Assembly (NCBI RefSeq): GCF_900114065.1 | Contig: NZ_FORS01000004.1 | Location: 372,001-436,000 of the forward strand | Length of the DNA: 64,000 nucleotides | Source of the DNA: Stutzerimonas kunmingensis | GTDB taxonomy: Bacteria; Pseudomonadota; Gammaproteobacteria; Pseudomonadales; Pseudomonadaceae | Direction of reading: 5' to 3' | Shown here: one piece after another, positions 17,974-26,193 of the stretch | Layout: every line of letters starts with the position of its first letter | Numbering within the stretch: the stretch's first letter is position 1 | Notes under the pieces: model-generated | Databases searched by the model: none | Told to the model about the DNA's origin: nothing | The model's input: only the letters and a program-made list of their open reading frames with translations | Position numbers and translations under genes: made by a program

Positions 17974-18861
17974 ATGGAACGTCTTACCGCGAAAGACTTC
18001 GCCCCCGAACTGCTCGAGCTCTACGACTTCTACGTCCACGGCAAGCTCAGCCGCCGGGAATTCCTCGACCGCGCCGCGGCCTTCACGCTGTGCAGCACGG
18101 CCGCCGTGGCGGTGCTCGATGCGCTCACGCCCAACTATGCGTTGGCCCAGCAGGTCGCCTTCACCGATCCGGACATCATCGCCGAATACGTCAGCTACCC
18201 ATCGCCCAACGGCCACGGTGAGGTGCGCGCCTACCTGGTCCGTCCGGTCAAGGCCGAGGGCAAGGTGCCAGGCATCGTTGTCGTCCACGAGAATCGCGGC
18301 CTCAACCCCTATATCGAAGACGTCGCACGGCGCGTGGCCAAGACCGGTTTCGTCGCCCTCGCACCGGACGGGCTGAGTTCGGTCGGCGGCTATCCCGGCA
18401 ACGACGACAAGGGCCGTGAACTGCAGGCCGCGGTCGACCCGCAGAAACTGATGAACGACTTCTTCGCCGCTATCGAATGGCTGATGGCTCATGAAGCCAC
18501 AAACGAAAAGGTCGGCATCACCGGCTTCTGCTATGGCGGTGGCGTGGCCAATGCCGCCGCGGTGGCATACCCGGAACTGGCGGCGGCAGTGCCGTTCTAT
18601 GGCCGTCAGGCCAATCCGGCGGATGTGGAGAAAATTCAAGCACCGTTGCTGTTCCAGTTCGCCGAACACGACGAGCGCGTCAATGAAACCTGGCCCGCCT
18701 ATGAAGCCGCGCTCAAGGCGGCCGGCAAGCACTACGAGGCCTACATCTACCCGGGCACCCAGCATGGCTTTCACAACGACAGCACCCCGCGCTACGACGA
18801 GCAGGCGGCTGAGCTGGCCTGGCAACGCACCATCGCCTGGTTCCAGCGTTATCTGAGCTGA
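17974..18861 (+). CDS. dienelactone hydrolase-family protein, possibly Tat-exported
   Basis: A 295-residue protein; GGAG lies upstream of ATG 17974. Residues 26-31 read SRREFL, followed by a hydrophobic stretch and ALAQQ, which resembles a twin-arginine signal with an N-terminal extension of about 25 residues. The hydrolase domain has the Cys nucleophile in GITGFCYGGGVANAA, the acid in EHDERVNETW and the His in GTQHGFHND, the dienelactone-hydrolase triad. It resembles E. coli YghX. The substrate is unknown. Confidence 0.85.
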   Translation: MERLTAKDFAPELLELYDFYVHGKLSRREFLDRAAAFTLCSTAAVAVLDALTPNYALAQQVAFTDPDIIAEYVSYPSPNGHGEVRAYLVRPVKAEGKVPGIVVVHENRGLNPYIEDVARRVAKTGFVALAPDGLSSVGGYPGNDDKGRELQAAVDPQKLMNDFFAAIEWLMAHEATNEKVGITGFCYGGGVANAAAVAYPELAAAVPFYGRQANPADVEKIQAPLLFQFAEHDERVNETWPAYEAALKAAGKHYEAYIYPGTQHGFHNDSTPRYDEQAAELAWQRTIAWFQRYLS

Positions 18862-19022
18862 TACGCTCCTGCCGTAGCGGGCCATACCGCCAGGCTCCAA
18901 CCCTGCGCTGACCTGATTTGCCTCCAGAACGCCCGCGCGTTGTCCCGCGCATCAGTGCGGGTTTCGGCTGCATTGCCGGCCCGAAGGCTGCAGCACACTG
19001 TCGATACATCCGTCACTGCATG

Positions 19023-19038
19023 TTGACGTTTACGTAAA
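19023..19038. promoter_or_regulatory. MerR-type (LiuR-like) operator
   Basis: TTGACGTTTACGTAAA is a near-perfect palindrome resembling the operators described for MerR-family LiuR regulators of branched-chain amino-acid and fatty-acid genes. Its left end doubles as a -35 element (TTGACG), with TGCTAT about 20 bases downstream as a possible -10; MerR-type promoters have such long spacers. It lies 45 bases upstream of the alpha/beta hydrolase start at 19084. Confidence 0.5.
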
Positions 19039-19083
19039 AGACCAGTACTGCTATGTGGTCCGCACCGCTCAGGAAAGCCCTCC

Positions 19084-19899
19084 ATGACCACTAGCGCAAC
19101 GCTCGGCAACGCCCCGGCAGACCTCTGGGTACAGAGCACGCATGGGCAGATGTTCGTCCGCAGCTGGTTCCCCGACACCGGCGCGCTGCGCCCGAACTGC
19201 GCACCGATCCTGCTGCTGCACGAGTCGCTCGGCTGCACCGAACAGTGGAAGGATTTCCCCGCCGCGCTCGCCCAGGCTACCGGCCGCACGGTGGTCGCCT
19301 ATGACCGGCTAGGCTTCGGTCGCTCCGACCGTTTGACCGCTCCGCCTGCGCCGACCTTCGTCGAGGATGAAGCGGCGCATGGCTTCGCCCAAGTGCTGGA
19401 CCATCTGGGTATCGAGCGTTTTGTGGTGGTCGGTCACAGCGTCGGCGGCAGCATGGCGGTGCATTGCGCCGCGCAATATCCAGCAGCCTGCCAGGCGATG
19501 ATCACGATGTCGGCGGTCACCTTCGTCGAACCCCGCACGCTGGAAGGCATCCGCCAGGCCAGAAGCTGGTTCGCCGACCCCACACAGCGCGAACGCCTGC
19601 GCCGCTACCACGGCGAGCGCAGCGACTGGGTACTCAGCGCGTGGATCGACACCTGGCTCGCGCCCGACTTCGCCTCCTGGACCCTCGCCCACGCCCTGCC
19701 TCGAGTCCGCTGCCCGGCACTGGCCATCCATGGCGACAACGACGAATTCGGCTCCGAACGCCACCCGCAACTGATCGCCCGGCACGCCGGCGGCCATGTC
19801 GAACAGGCGCTGCTGCCCGACGTCGGCCACGTGCCGCATCGCGAGCAGCCGGACGTAGTGCTGGAGCGGGTTGGACGGTTCTTGCGGGCGATCGGCTAA
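19084..19899 (+). CDS. alpha/beta hydrolase
   Basis: A 271-residue cytoplasmic protein (no signal) with AGGAAAG before ATG 19084. It has a LLLHESLGCTEQW oxyanion region, the nucleophile elbow VVGHSVGGSMA, an acid in HGDNDEFGS and a His in PDVGHVPHRE. The fold is clear; the substrate is not. The LiuR-like palindrome upstream suggests induction with branched-chain amino-acid or fatty-acid catabolism, which would fit an esterase or thioesterase-like role. This is inference. Confidence 0.85.
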   Translation: MTTSATLGNAPADLWVQSTHGQMFVRSWFPDTGALRPNCAPILLLHESLGCTEQWKDFPAALAQATGRTVVAYDRLGFGRSDRLTAPPAPTFVEDEAAHGFAQVLDHLGIERFVVVGHSVGGSMAVHCAAQYPAACQAMITMSAVTFVEPRTLEGIRQARSWFADPTQRERLRRYHGERSDWVLSAWIDTWLAPDFASWTLAHALPRVRCPALAIHGDNDEFGSERHPQLIARHAGGHVEQALLPDVGHVPHREQPDVVLERVGRFLRAIG

Positions 19900-19963
19900 G
19901 GTCTTGCCTGGCGTTTCTCTCGGCGACAGGGCATTCGGAAGGGCGGCGTTGCAGGAGGCGCCA

Positions 19964-20608
19964 TTAACGGCGGATGGTCAGCCCGATTACCCGCGAGACG
20001 ACCAGGGCGATGTACATCAGCCCTGCAATTTCCTCGAGCATGACCAGCGCCCGCGCCACAGGCCGCAGCGGCAGGATGTCACCGAGGCCAACACCGGAGA
20101 GTACGGTGACGCTGAGAAACAGCAGTTCCATCCACGAGCGGGGCTCATCCGGCTGCAGGTTGGCGACGAAACTGCCAGGGGCAACGAGCTGGCAGGCCGC
20201 ATAGGCGTAGGCGAACGCCCACGCCAGCAGCGTGAAGGTGGCACCGACGGCAAACAGTTCGTCCGTCGTCGTGCGCTGGTCTTCCATCATGTAGCCGATC
20301 AGGCCTGCCGCCGCGTAGAAGTAGAACATCGACTCGGTCACGACCAACGCCAGATGCAGGCCGGGCACGGCTGTCAGTTCGACGGCAAGCGTCAGTCCGA
20401 GGATCGCAGCGGCCATCAGGAACGCCAGCGAATGCAGAGTCGGGCTCCGGTTGACGATGCGCAACGCCAGGACCAGCACCACAACGCCGAATGCACCAAA
20501 GGCCGCGCGGCCGAGCGGGGTGTTTTCCATGAAGGGATACAGCAGGATGCCGAGCAGCTGGACAAACAGCAGCGCTGCCGAGGGATAACGCACGAGGTAG
20601 GTCAGCAT
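19964..20608 (-). CDS. two-pore-domain-type ion channel with divergent selectivity filter
   Basis: A 214-residue membrane protein with about six hydrophobic helices. Near residues 160-185 a pore helix and filter can be read: SWMELLFLSVTVLSGVGLGDILP. This resembles the Ion_trans_2 potassium-channel pore, except that the canonical TVGYGD is replaced by a variant ending SGVGLGD. A long loop (about residues 133-158) precedes the pore helix. There is no RCK/TrkA domain. Ion selectivity is uncertain because of the changed filter. It lies downstream of rlmE on the same strand, about 90 bases away. Confidence 0.75.
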   Translation of the reverse strand: MLTYLVRYPSAALLFVQLLGILLYPFMENTPLGRAAFGAFGVVVLVLALRIVNRSPTLHSLAFLMAAAILGLTLAVELTAVPGLHLALVVTESMFYFYAAAGLIGYMMEDQRTTTDELFAVGATFTLLAWAFAYAYAACQLVAPGSFVANLQPDEPRSWMELLFLSVTVLSGVGLGDILPLRPVARALVMLEEIAGLMYIALVVSRVIGLTIRR

Positions 20609-20696
20609 TGATTGCCTATCGATGTATCAGCCAGCTCGGGTGTAGCGGGAGCGGAACGCGCGGTAGGGCACTGGCGGCAGGGCACTGAAAGTGCCC

Positions 20697-21317
20697 TTAG
20701 CCCTTGAACCCCTTCGCCACCAGATAGACCTCACGCGAACGCGGGCGCGATGCTTCCGGTTTGCGGATCGACACCTTCTCGAACGAGCTGCGTACATCCT
20801 TGAGAAAGTCGTCCGAGCCTTCGCCCTGGAAGACCTTGACCACGTAGTTGCCGCCGGGCTTGAGCACCTGGCGAACCATGTCGAGGGTCAGCTCGACCAG
20901 GTACATCGAAGCAGCCTGGTCGGCGGCGGCGACGCCACTGATGTTCGGCGCGATGTCGGAGACGATCAGATCGGGCTGCCGGCCGTCGAGCATGTCGAGG
21001 ATCTGCTGAAAAACAGCGTCTTCGGTGAAGTCGCCCTGCACGAAATCGACGTTGTCCAGCCCGCCCATCGGCAGGATGTCGGTCGCCAGCACCCTGCCCT
21101 TCTCACCGACGATGCCGCCGGCCACCTGCGACCAGCCACCGGGAGCGGAGCCGAGATCCATGACCAGCATGCCGGGGCGTATCAACTTGTCCTTCTCGTT
21201 CAGCTCGATCAGCTTGTAGCTGGAGCGCGAGCGCAAGCCGTCCTTCTGGGCGCGTTTGACGAAGGGATCGTTGACGTGTTCATCCAGCCAACGACGGCTG
21301 CTTTTGGATCGTTTCAT
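20697..21317 (-). CDS. rlmE: 23S rRNA (uridine-2'-O)-methyltransferase RlmE/FtsJ
   Basis: A 206-residue protein; ATG 21317 gives the usual N-terminus MKRSKSSRRWLDEHVNDPFV. SAM-binding motif I is VMDLGSAPGGWSQVA. The catalytic K-D-K-E tetrad is represented by Lys in RSSYKL, Asp in VSDIAPN, Lys in YVVKVFQGEG and Glu in RSREVYLVA. RlmE methylates U2552 in the ribosomal A-loop. In most gammaproteobacteria rlmE is followed by ftsH; here an ion channel follows, and the middle of the protein (GVAAADQAASMYLVE) differs from the Pseudomonas FtsJ I remember. It may be a second, diverged copy. Confidence 0.9.
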   Translation of the reverse strand: MKRSKSSRRWLDEHVNDPFVKRAQKDGLRSRSSYKLIELNEKDKLIRPGMLVMDLGSAPGGWSQVAGGIVGEKGRVLATDILPMGGLDNVDFVQGDFTEDAVFQQILDMLDGRQPDLIVSDIAPNISGVAAADQAASMYLVELTLDMVRQVLKPGGNYVVKVFQGEGSDDFLKDVRSSFEKVSIRKPEASRPRSREVYLVAKGFKG

Positions 21318-21564
21318 GATAGAGCCAACCACGGAGAATCAAGGTAAGACGCGGACCAACGGCGCAGCAAGGCACAACCATTGGACGCAAAGTGGCGGCG
21401 ATTATAAGCCGATAATGCCGCCTCGCGGGCGCTGGTCGCAGCACACAAGGCGTGGAAGGCCATCAGCGCAGCCTGACAGGCACGAGCGGCGACGGGTACA
21501 ATCCGCGCCCTACTCCCCGCCCCTTCTTCTTCCTCTGCCGGAGTCACCGGCCAGGATTACCGCC

Positions 21565-23202
21565 ATGATTCGCATCAACGAGCTGTCCCTGCCCCTCGAT
21601 CATTCCGCCGATGAGCTGCGCCAGGCCATCGTCAAACGCCTGAACATCAACGACGCCGATCTGCTGAATTTCACCGTATTCAAGCGCAGCTACGATGCCC
21701 GGAAGAAGAACAGCGTCATTCTGTTCATCTACATCATCGATCTGGAGGCCCGCGACGAGGCGGCCGTCCTGGCGCGTTTTGCCGATGACCACAACGTGCG
21801 TCCAGCGCCGGACACCAACTACTACCCTGTAGGCCAGGCGCCAGCCAATCTGAGCGAGCGACCGCTGGTGGTGGGCTTCGGCCCCTGCGGATTGTTCGCC
21901 GCGCTGCTGCTCGCACAGATGGGCTTCAAGCCCATCGTGCTGGAGCGCGGCAAGGATGTACGCAGCCGTACCAAGGACACCTGGGCGCTGTGGCGCAAGA
22001 AGGTCCTGACGCCGGAATCCAACGTGCAGTTCGGCGAGGGCGGCGCGGGGCTGTTCTCGGACGGCAAGCTCTACAGCCAGATCAAGGACCCCAAGTTCTA
22101 CGCGCGCAAGGTGGTGCACGAGTTCGTTCGTGCCGGCGCACCGGCCGAGATCATGTATGTGAGCAAGCCGCACATCGGTACCTTCCGCCTTACCGGCGTG
22201 GTCTCGACCATGCGCGAGGAGATCATCGCCCTCGGCGGCGAAGTACGCTTCGAGAGCAAAGTGACCGACCTCGTGATCAACGATGGCCAGCTCGAAGGCG
22301 TGGTGCTGGCCAGCGGCGAGACGATCAAGAGTCGCCATGTGGTGCTGGCGCTGGGGCACAGCTCCCGCGATACCGTGCGCATGCTGCATCGCCAGGGCGT
22401 GTTCATCGAGGCCAAGCCGTTTGCCATCGGTTTCCGCATCGAACACCCGCAGGGCATGATCGACCAGGCCCGGCTGGGCAAGTACGCCGGCCATCCGGAG
22501 CTGGGTGCTGCGGACTACAAGCTGGTGTACCACGCCAAGAACGGCCGTGCGGTTTACAGCTTCTGCATGTGCCCGGGCGGCACCGTCGTGGCCGCCACGT
22601 CCGAGCCGGGGCGCGTGGTGACCAACGGCATGAGCCAGTATTCGCGCAATGAGCGCAATGCCAATGCCGGCATCGTCGTTGGCATCAACCCTGAGCAGGA
22701 TTTCCCTGGCGATCCGCTGGCCGGCTTAGCACTGCAGGAGCGTCTGGAGTCGCGCGCTTATGAGCTGGGTGGCAACGATTACTGCGCCCCCGCGCAATTG
22801 GTCGGCGACTTCATTCGCGGCGTGCCATCTACCGCGTTCGGCGAGGTCGAGCCCTCCTACAAACCGGGCGTGCGCCTGGGCGATCTGGCGCCGTCGCTGC
22901 CCGAGTATGCAATCGAGGCGATCCGCGAAGCGCTGCCGGCGTTCGGCAAGCAGATCCGCGGCTTCGATCGTGCTGATGCGGTGCTTACCGGCATCGAAAC
23001 CCGCACCTCGTCGCCGGTGCGCATCACCCGTGACAACGAGACGTTGCAAAGCCTCAACCTGCGCGGTCTGTATCCGGCCGGTGAAGGCGCCGGTTACGCC
23101 GGCGGCATTCTCTCGGCAGGCGTGGATGGCATCAAGGTTGCCGAGGCGCTGGCCAAGTCGATGCTGGCTGAAGTGGAACACACCGAAGTGCAGAGCAACT
23201 GA
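21565..23202 (+). CDS. FAD-dependent oxidoreductase (COG2509 type)
   Basis: A 545-residue protein starting at ATG 21565 behind AGGATTACCGCC. The N-terminal 90 residues are a small alpha/beta domain (IRINELSLPLDHSADELRQA). A dinucleotide-binding motif follows, VVGFGPCGLFAALLLAQMG, and later FAD-contact segments such as GGAGLFSDGKLYSQI and GLYPAGEGAGYAGGILSAGV. The layout is that of the 'uncharacterised FAD-dependent dehydrogenase' family COG2509, found widely and without a known substrate. It reads divergently from rlmE and is followed 11 bases later by the SpoU methylase, so the two are probably an operon. Confidence 0.88.
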   Translation: MIRINELSLPLDHSADELRQAIVKRLNINDADLLNFTVFKRSYDARKKNSVILFIYIIDLEARDEAAVLARFADDHNVRPAPDTNYYPVGQAPANLSERPLVVGFGPCGLFAALLLAQMGFKPIVLERGKDVRSRTKDTWALWRKKVLTPESNVQFGEGGAGLFSDGKLYSQIKDPKFYARKVVHEFVRAGAPAEIMYVSKPHIGTFRLTGVVSTMREEIIALGGEVRFESKVTDLVINDGQLEGVVLASGETIKSRHVVLALGHSSRDTVRMLHRQGVFIEAKPFAIGFRIEHPQGMIDQARLGKYAGHPELGAADYKLVYHAKNGRAVYSFCMCPGGTVVAATSEPGRVVTNGMSQYSRNERNANAGIVVGINPEQDFPGDPLAGLALQERLESRAYELGGNDYCAPAQLVGDFIRGVPSTAFGEVEPSYKPGVRLGDLAPSLPEYAIEAIREALPAFGKQIRGFDRADAVLTGIETRTSSPVRITRDNETLQSLNLRGLYPAGEGAGYAGGILSAGVDGIKVAEALAKSMLAEVEHTEVQSN

Positions 23203-23213
23203 GCGCCGCCCTG

Positions 23214-23945
23214 ATGAAATTCGACGACATCAAGAAGCTGCACCAGAAAAAGTACCGGACCGAGTTCGGGCATTTTCTGGTGGAGGGCGAGCATCTGGTG
23301 CTGGAGCTGCAGAAGGCGGGCTTGCATAACCCGCTGCTGCAACGCAGCGAGCTGTATGTGACCAGCGCCTACGAGCACTGGCAAAGCCCGTTCAAGACCC
23401 ACCTGATCAGCGATCGCCAGATGGCGCAGATCGCCGATACCAAGACCCCGCAGGGCATCGTTGCGCTGGTGCCGATGCCAGCGACAGGCGCGCCGGTTGC
23501 TGCGCCGCTCGCGGGCGAGCGCGCCATCTACCTGCATCAAATCCAGGACCCGGGCAACCTCGGCACCATCCTGCGCACGCTGGCGTGGTTCGGTGGTTTT
23601 CGCTGCCTGCTCAGCCCCGGCAGCGTCGACCCGTACAACCCCAAGGTCGTGCGTTCGAGCATGGGCGCTATCTTTCATGCGCCGATGGAGCTGGATGTGG
23701 AGCTGGATTCGTTGCACACCCGCTTCCAGCGCATCGCCTGCCTGGATATGAGCGGCGAGCCGGTGCAATCGGCGAGTTTCCGCGCCTTCGATTGCTACCT
23801 GTTCGGGAACGAAGCCCGCGGCGTGCCACGCGAACAGCTGGCCTCACTCAAAGCCCAGCCATTCACGATTCCCGGGTGTGGCGCCATCGAATCGCTGAAT
23901 CTGGCGGCAACAGTCAACATGTGCGCGTACGAATTGAGCAGATAG
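23214..23945 (+). CDS. SpoU/TrmH-family RNA methyltransferase
   Basis: A 243-residue protein. The N-terminal substrate-binding domain begins KKLHQKKYRTEFGHFLVEGEH, typical of the SpoU_sub_bind domain. The SPOUT knot motifs are IYLHQIQDPGNLGTILRTLAW (motif 1), CYLFGNEARGVP (motif 2) and IPGCGAIESLNLAATVNMCAY (motif 3). Such enzymes 2'-O-methylate ribose in rRNA or tRNA; the target here is unknown. It follows the FAD oxidoreductase gene closely. Confidence 0.9.
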   Translation: MKFDDIKKLHQKKYRTEFGHFLVEGEHLVLELQKAGLHNPLLQRSELYVTSAYEHWQSPFKTHLISDRQMAQIADTKTPQGIVALVPMPATGAPVAAPLAGERAIYLHQIQDPGNLGTILRTLAWFGGFRCLLSPGSVDPYNPKVVRSSMGAIFHAPMELDVELDSLHTRFQRIACLDMSGEPVQSASFRAFDCYLFGNEARGVPREQLASLKAQPFTIPGCGAIESLNLAATVNMCAYELSR

Positions 23946-23967
23946 CCGCTGCTTGAGGTGGGCTGCA

Positions 23968-25107
23968 CTATGCAGCCTGCTCGCCGCCCAGGGGTATGCG
24001 CACCGTGAACGTGGTGCCGCTACCGGCCATCGACTCAAACTCGATACTGCCGTGGTGAGCATCGACTATGGCGGATGCGATATACAGTCCAAGGCCGAGC
24101 CCCGCGCCCGCACCGTACTCGGCGTTGCCGCTCTGGATGTGACGCACCATCGGATTGAAGAGGCTGCTTTTTGCCGATTCGGCGATGGGCCGGCCGACGT
24201 TGTGAACCGTCAGCGCGGCGATCCCCTCATCGCTTTTCAGGCTGACCGTAATCGGTGTCCCCGCCTCGCCATGCTCGACGGCGTTGCCAATCAGGTTGGC
24301 AATCACCTGCTCCATTCGCGATTTATCGAACTGCCCAGGAAGGCTCGGCTCCGACTGCAGGACGATCTGTCGGTCGGGGTTGAACGCCCTCGCCTCTTCA
24401 ACCATGCCTTCACACGCGTGCGCCAGATCTTCGCTGTCCATGCGCACCGGAATGCCTACGCCTGAGTGCGTGCGGGTAAAGTCCAACAGGTCGCCGACGA
24501 TCTTGATGGAGCGTTTCACGCTCGTATAGATACGCGACACGTTGATGGTCGGCTTTGGAGGCAGATCCCCTGTGCGTAGCAGTACGTCAGCACTCAGCAA
24601 TATGGCGCCGAGGGGGCTTCGCAGGTCGTGGCCCAATATGCCGAGAAAGACATTTCGCGCGGCATCCACTGCGTCCGCATAGCAGACCACAGACTCGGCG
24701 AGGGCCTGATCGATCGCTTCGTTGAAGCGGATGATGTCCGAAATCTCGTGCTCTTTCGACGTTGCATCGGACGACATCCACAGGACCAGCACACTGGTGC
24801 GCAATGCCCGGTACTCGGCGATGACCTGCGCGATCGTGAAGCCCGACGAGTAGCGGATGTCAGCGTGGGTTTCCGCGGGAGTGGCATCTCGTGACGGCGA
24901 CGCCTTCCCATGGGATTTGGCGATCCGCACCTTCACCGATTGGGCCGTGCGCAGATCGGCGGCGATCGCCAGCAACATCTGCTCCGCATGGTCCCGCAAC
25001 GCCACCGAATCCATGCCGTTGGCGGCGGGTGTCATCGTCTTGGCGAAGTCTTCCCACTGCTGAAGGATGGGTTCGATGTTTTCCAGAATGAAATCGGCCA
25101 AGCGCAT
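23968..25107 (-). CDS. soluble sensor histidine kinase with RsbRD-like N-terminal domain
   Basis: A 379-residue cytoplasmic kinase with no membrane helices. The N-terminal 150 residues are helical and resemble RsbRD_N sensory domains (LADFILENIEPILQQWEDFA; YSSGFTIAQVIAEYRALR). The HisKA box is ILGHDLRSPLGAILLSADVL with phospho-acceptor His160. The ATPase domain has the N box NLIGNAVEHG and G2 box AGLGLGLYIASAI. The G1 position reads TVHNVGRPIAE rather than the usual Asp-x-Gly-x-Gly, a variant that may alter ATP binding. No response regulator is adjacent. It is divergent from the PP2C-kinase-FHA cassette, so shared stress signalling is possible but unproved. Confidence 0.87.
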   Translation of the reverse strand: MRLADFILENIEPILQQWEDFAKTMTPAANGMDSVALRDHAEQMLLAIAADLRTAQSVKVRIAKSHGKASPSRDATPAETHADIRYSSGFTIAQVIAEYRALRTSVLVLWMSSDATSKEHEISDIIRFNEAIDQALAESVVCYADAVDAARNVFLGILGHDLRSPLGAILLSADVLLRTGDLPPKPTINVSRIYTSVKRSIKIVGDLLDFTRTHSGVGIPVRMDSEDLAHACEGMVEEARAFNPDRQIVLQSEPSLPGQFDKSRMEQVIANLIGNAVEHGEAGTPITVSLKSDEGIAALTVHNVGRPIAESAKSSLFNPMVRHIQSGNAEYGAGAGLGLGLYIASAIVDAHHGSIEFESMAGSGTTFTVRIPLGGEQAA

Positions 25108-25397
25108 GGTTTGCTCCTCGTGACTGAAACGGATGGTTGTAGCGACGACAGGTGTGTCAGTGAGGAGCGGAAGCCGAGACTACAGGGAAGCAGCGCCAGC
25201 AGTAGTAACTTTTAGCTGGCCGGTTTGCGTGAACGCGCTTGCTCATATCGGGCTACCAGCATTCGCGGATAACAGCCGAAAAATAAAGCTGCCCTTTGCG
25301 CGAGTTAACAGTTTTGCGCTTGTCGCGGTGCCGGTCGATGACAGCCCTACGAGCCCCACGCATCATGCTCGCTCGACGTCGTGCCGCAGGCCCTCGC

Positions 25398-26174
25398 ATG
25401 CAACCTACCCTTTCTGATTCATTGCTGGACTACGCCGGGCAAAGCTCGCCAGGGCGCAGGCGCAGCCATAATGAAGATGCACTGCTCTGCGCGCCGGAGC
25501 TGGGGCTCTGGGCCATCGCCGACGGCATGGGTGGGCATCAATGCGGGGAGGTTGCAAGCAGCCTGGCACTGTCTGCGCTGCAGCAGGCGATCGAGGACGG
25601 CGATCCGCTGCAGACAGCGGTTCAGCACGCCAACCAGGCAGTACTTGACGCGGCTGTGGACGACGGCATGGGCACCACGCTGGTCGCAGCACATTTCAAG
25701 GGTGCCGACTTCGAACTCACCTGGGTCGGCGACAGCCGCGCCTATCTGGTCACCGCCAACGGTATCGAGCAGCTTACGCGGGACCATAGTTGGGTGCAGA
25801 TGATGATCGACGCCGGGGAGCTGAAGCCGGCCGAGGCTCAAGGCCACGCCTGGCGCAACATCATCCTGCGCTGTCTGGGACGCGAGGCGCCGCTGGAAGT
25901 CGGTGCCCACAGCGGCACCCTCAAGCCCGGCGAGCTGCTGCTGCTATGCAGTGACGGCCTGACCAACGAGCTGACCGACGCGCAGATCCACGCCAGCTGC
26001 ACCTTTGCCGATACCCTCGAGAACCTGGTGGAACAGCTGATCGACCAGGCCAATGAACACGGCGGCCGCGACAACATCTCCTGCATCGTCATCGGCCGCA
26101 CCGCCCCCCTCCCGGCGGCCGAGTCCCGCGGGCGGCGCTTCATCAACATGCTGTTAAAACCCCTCAAGTCGTAA
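25398..26174 (+). CDS. PP2C-family Ser/Thr protein phosphatase
   Basis: A 258-residue cytoplasmic phosphatase; ATG 25398 is chosen over a longer frame from 25296. Metal-binding motifs are RRRSHNEDALL (Asp27), AIADGMGGHQCGEVAS (Asp42), WVGDSRAYL and GRDNISCIVI (late Asp). These give the Stp1/PppA layout of bacterial PP2C enzymes, which remove phosphate from Ser or Thr. The kinase gene begins 19 bases after its stop, and a double-FHA gene follows, so it is likely the off-switch of this cassette. Confidence 0.92.
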   Translation: MQPTLSDSLLDYAGQSSPGRRRSHNEDALLCAPELGLWAIADGMGGHQCGEVASSLALSALQQAIEDGDPLQTAVQHANQAVLDAAVDDGMGTTLVAAHFKGADFELTWVGDSRAYLVTANGIEQLTRDHSWVQMMIDAGELKPAEAQGHAWRNIILRCLGREAPLEVGAHSGTLKPGELLLLCSDGLTNELTDAQIHASCTFADTLENLVEQLIDQANEHGGRDNISCIVIGRTAPLPAAESRGRRFINMLLKPLKS

Positions 26175-26193
26175 GCAAGCGCGAGTTTCTACA

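Noticed and set aside
21256-21564. N-terminal extension of the FAD oxidoreductase
   Set aside because: The extra 103 codons run through the divergent promoter region and rlmE start and have no homology-like features; ATG 21565 has the ribosome binding site.
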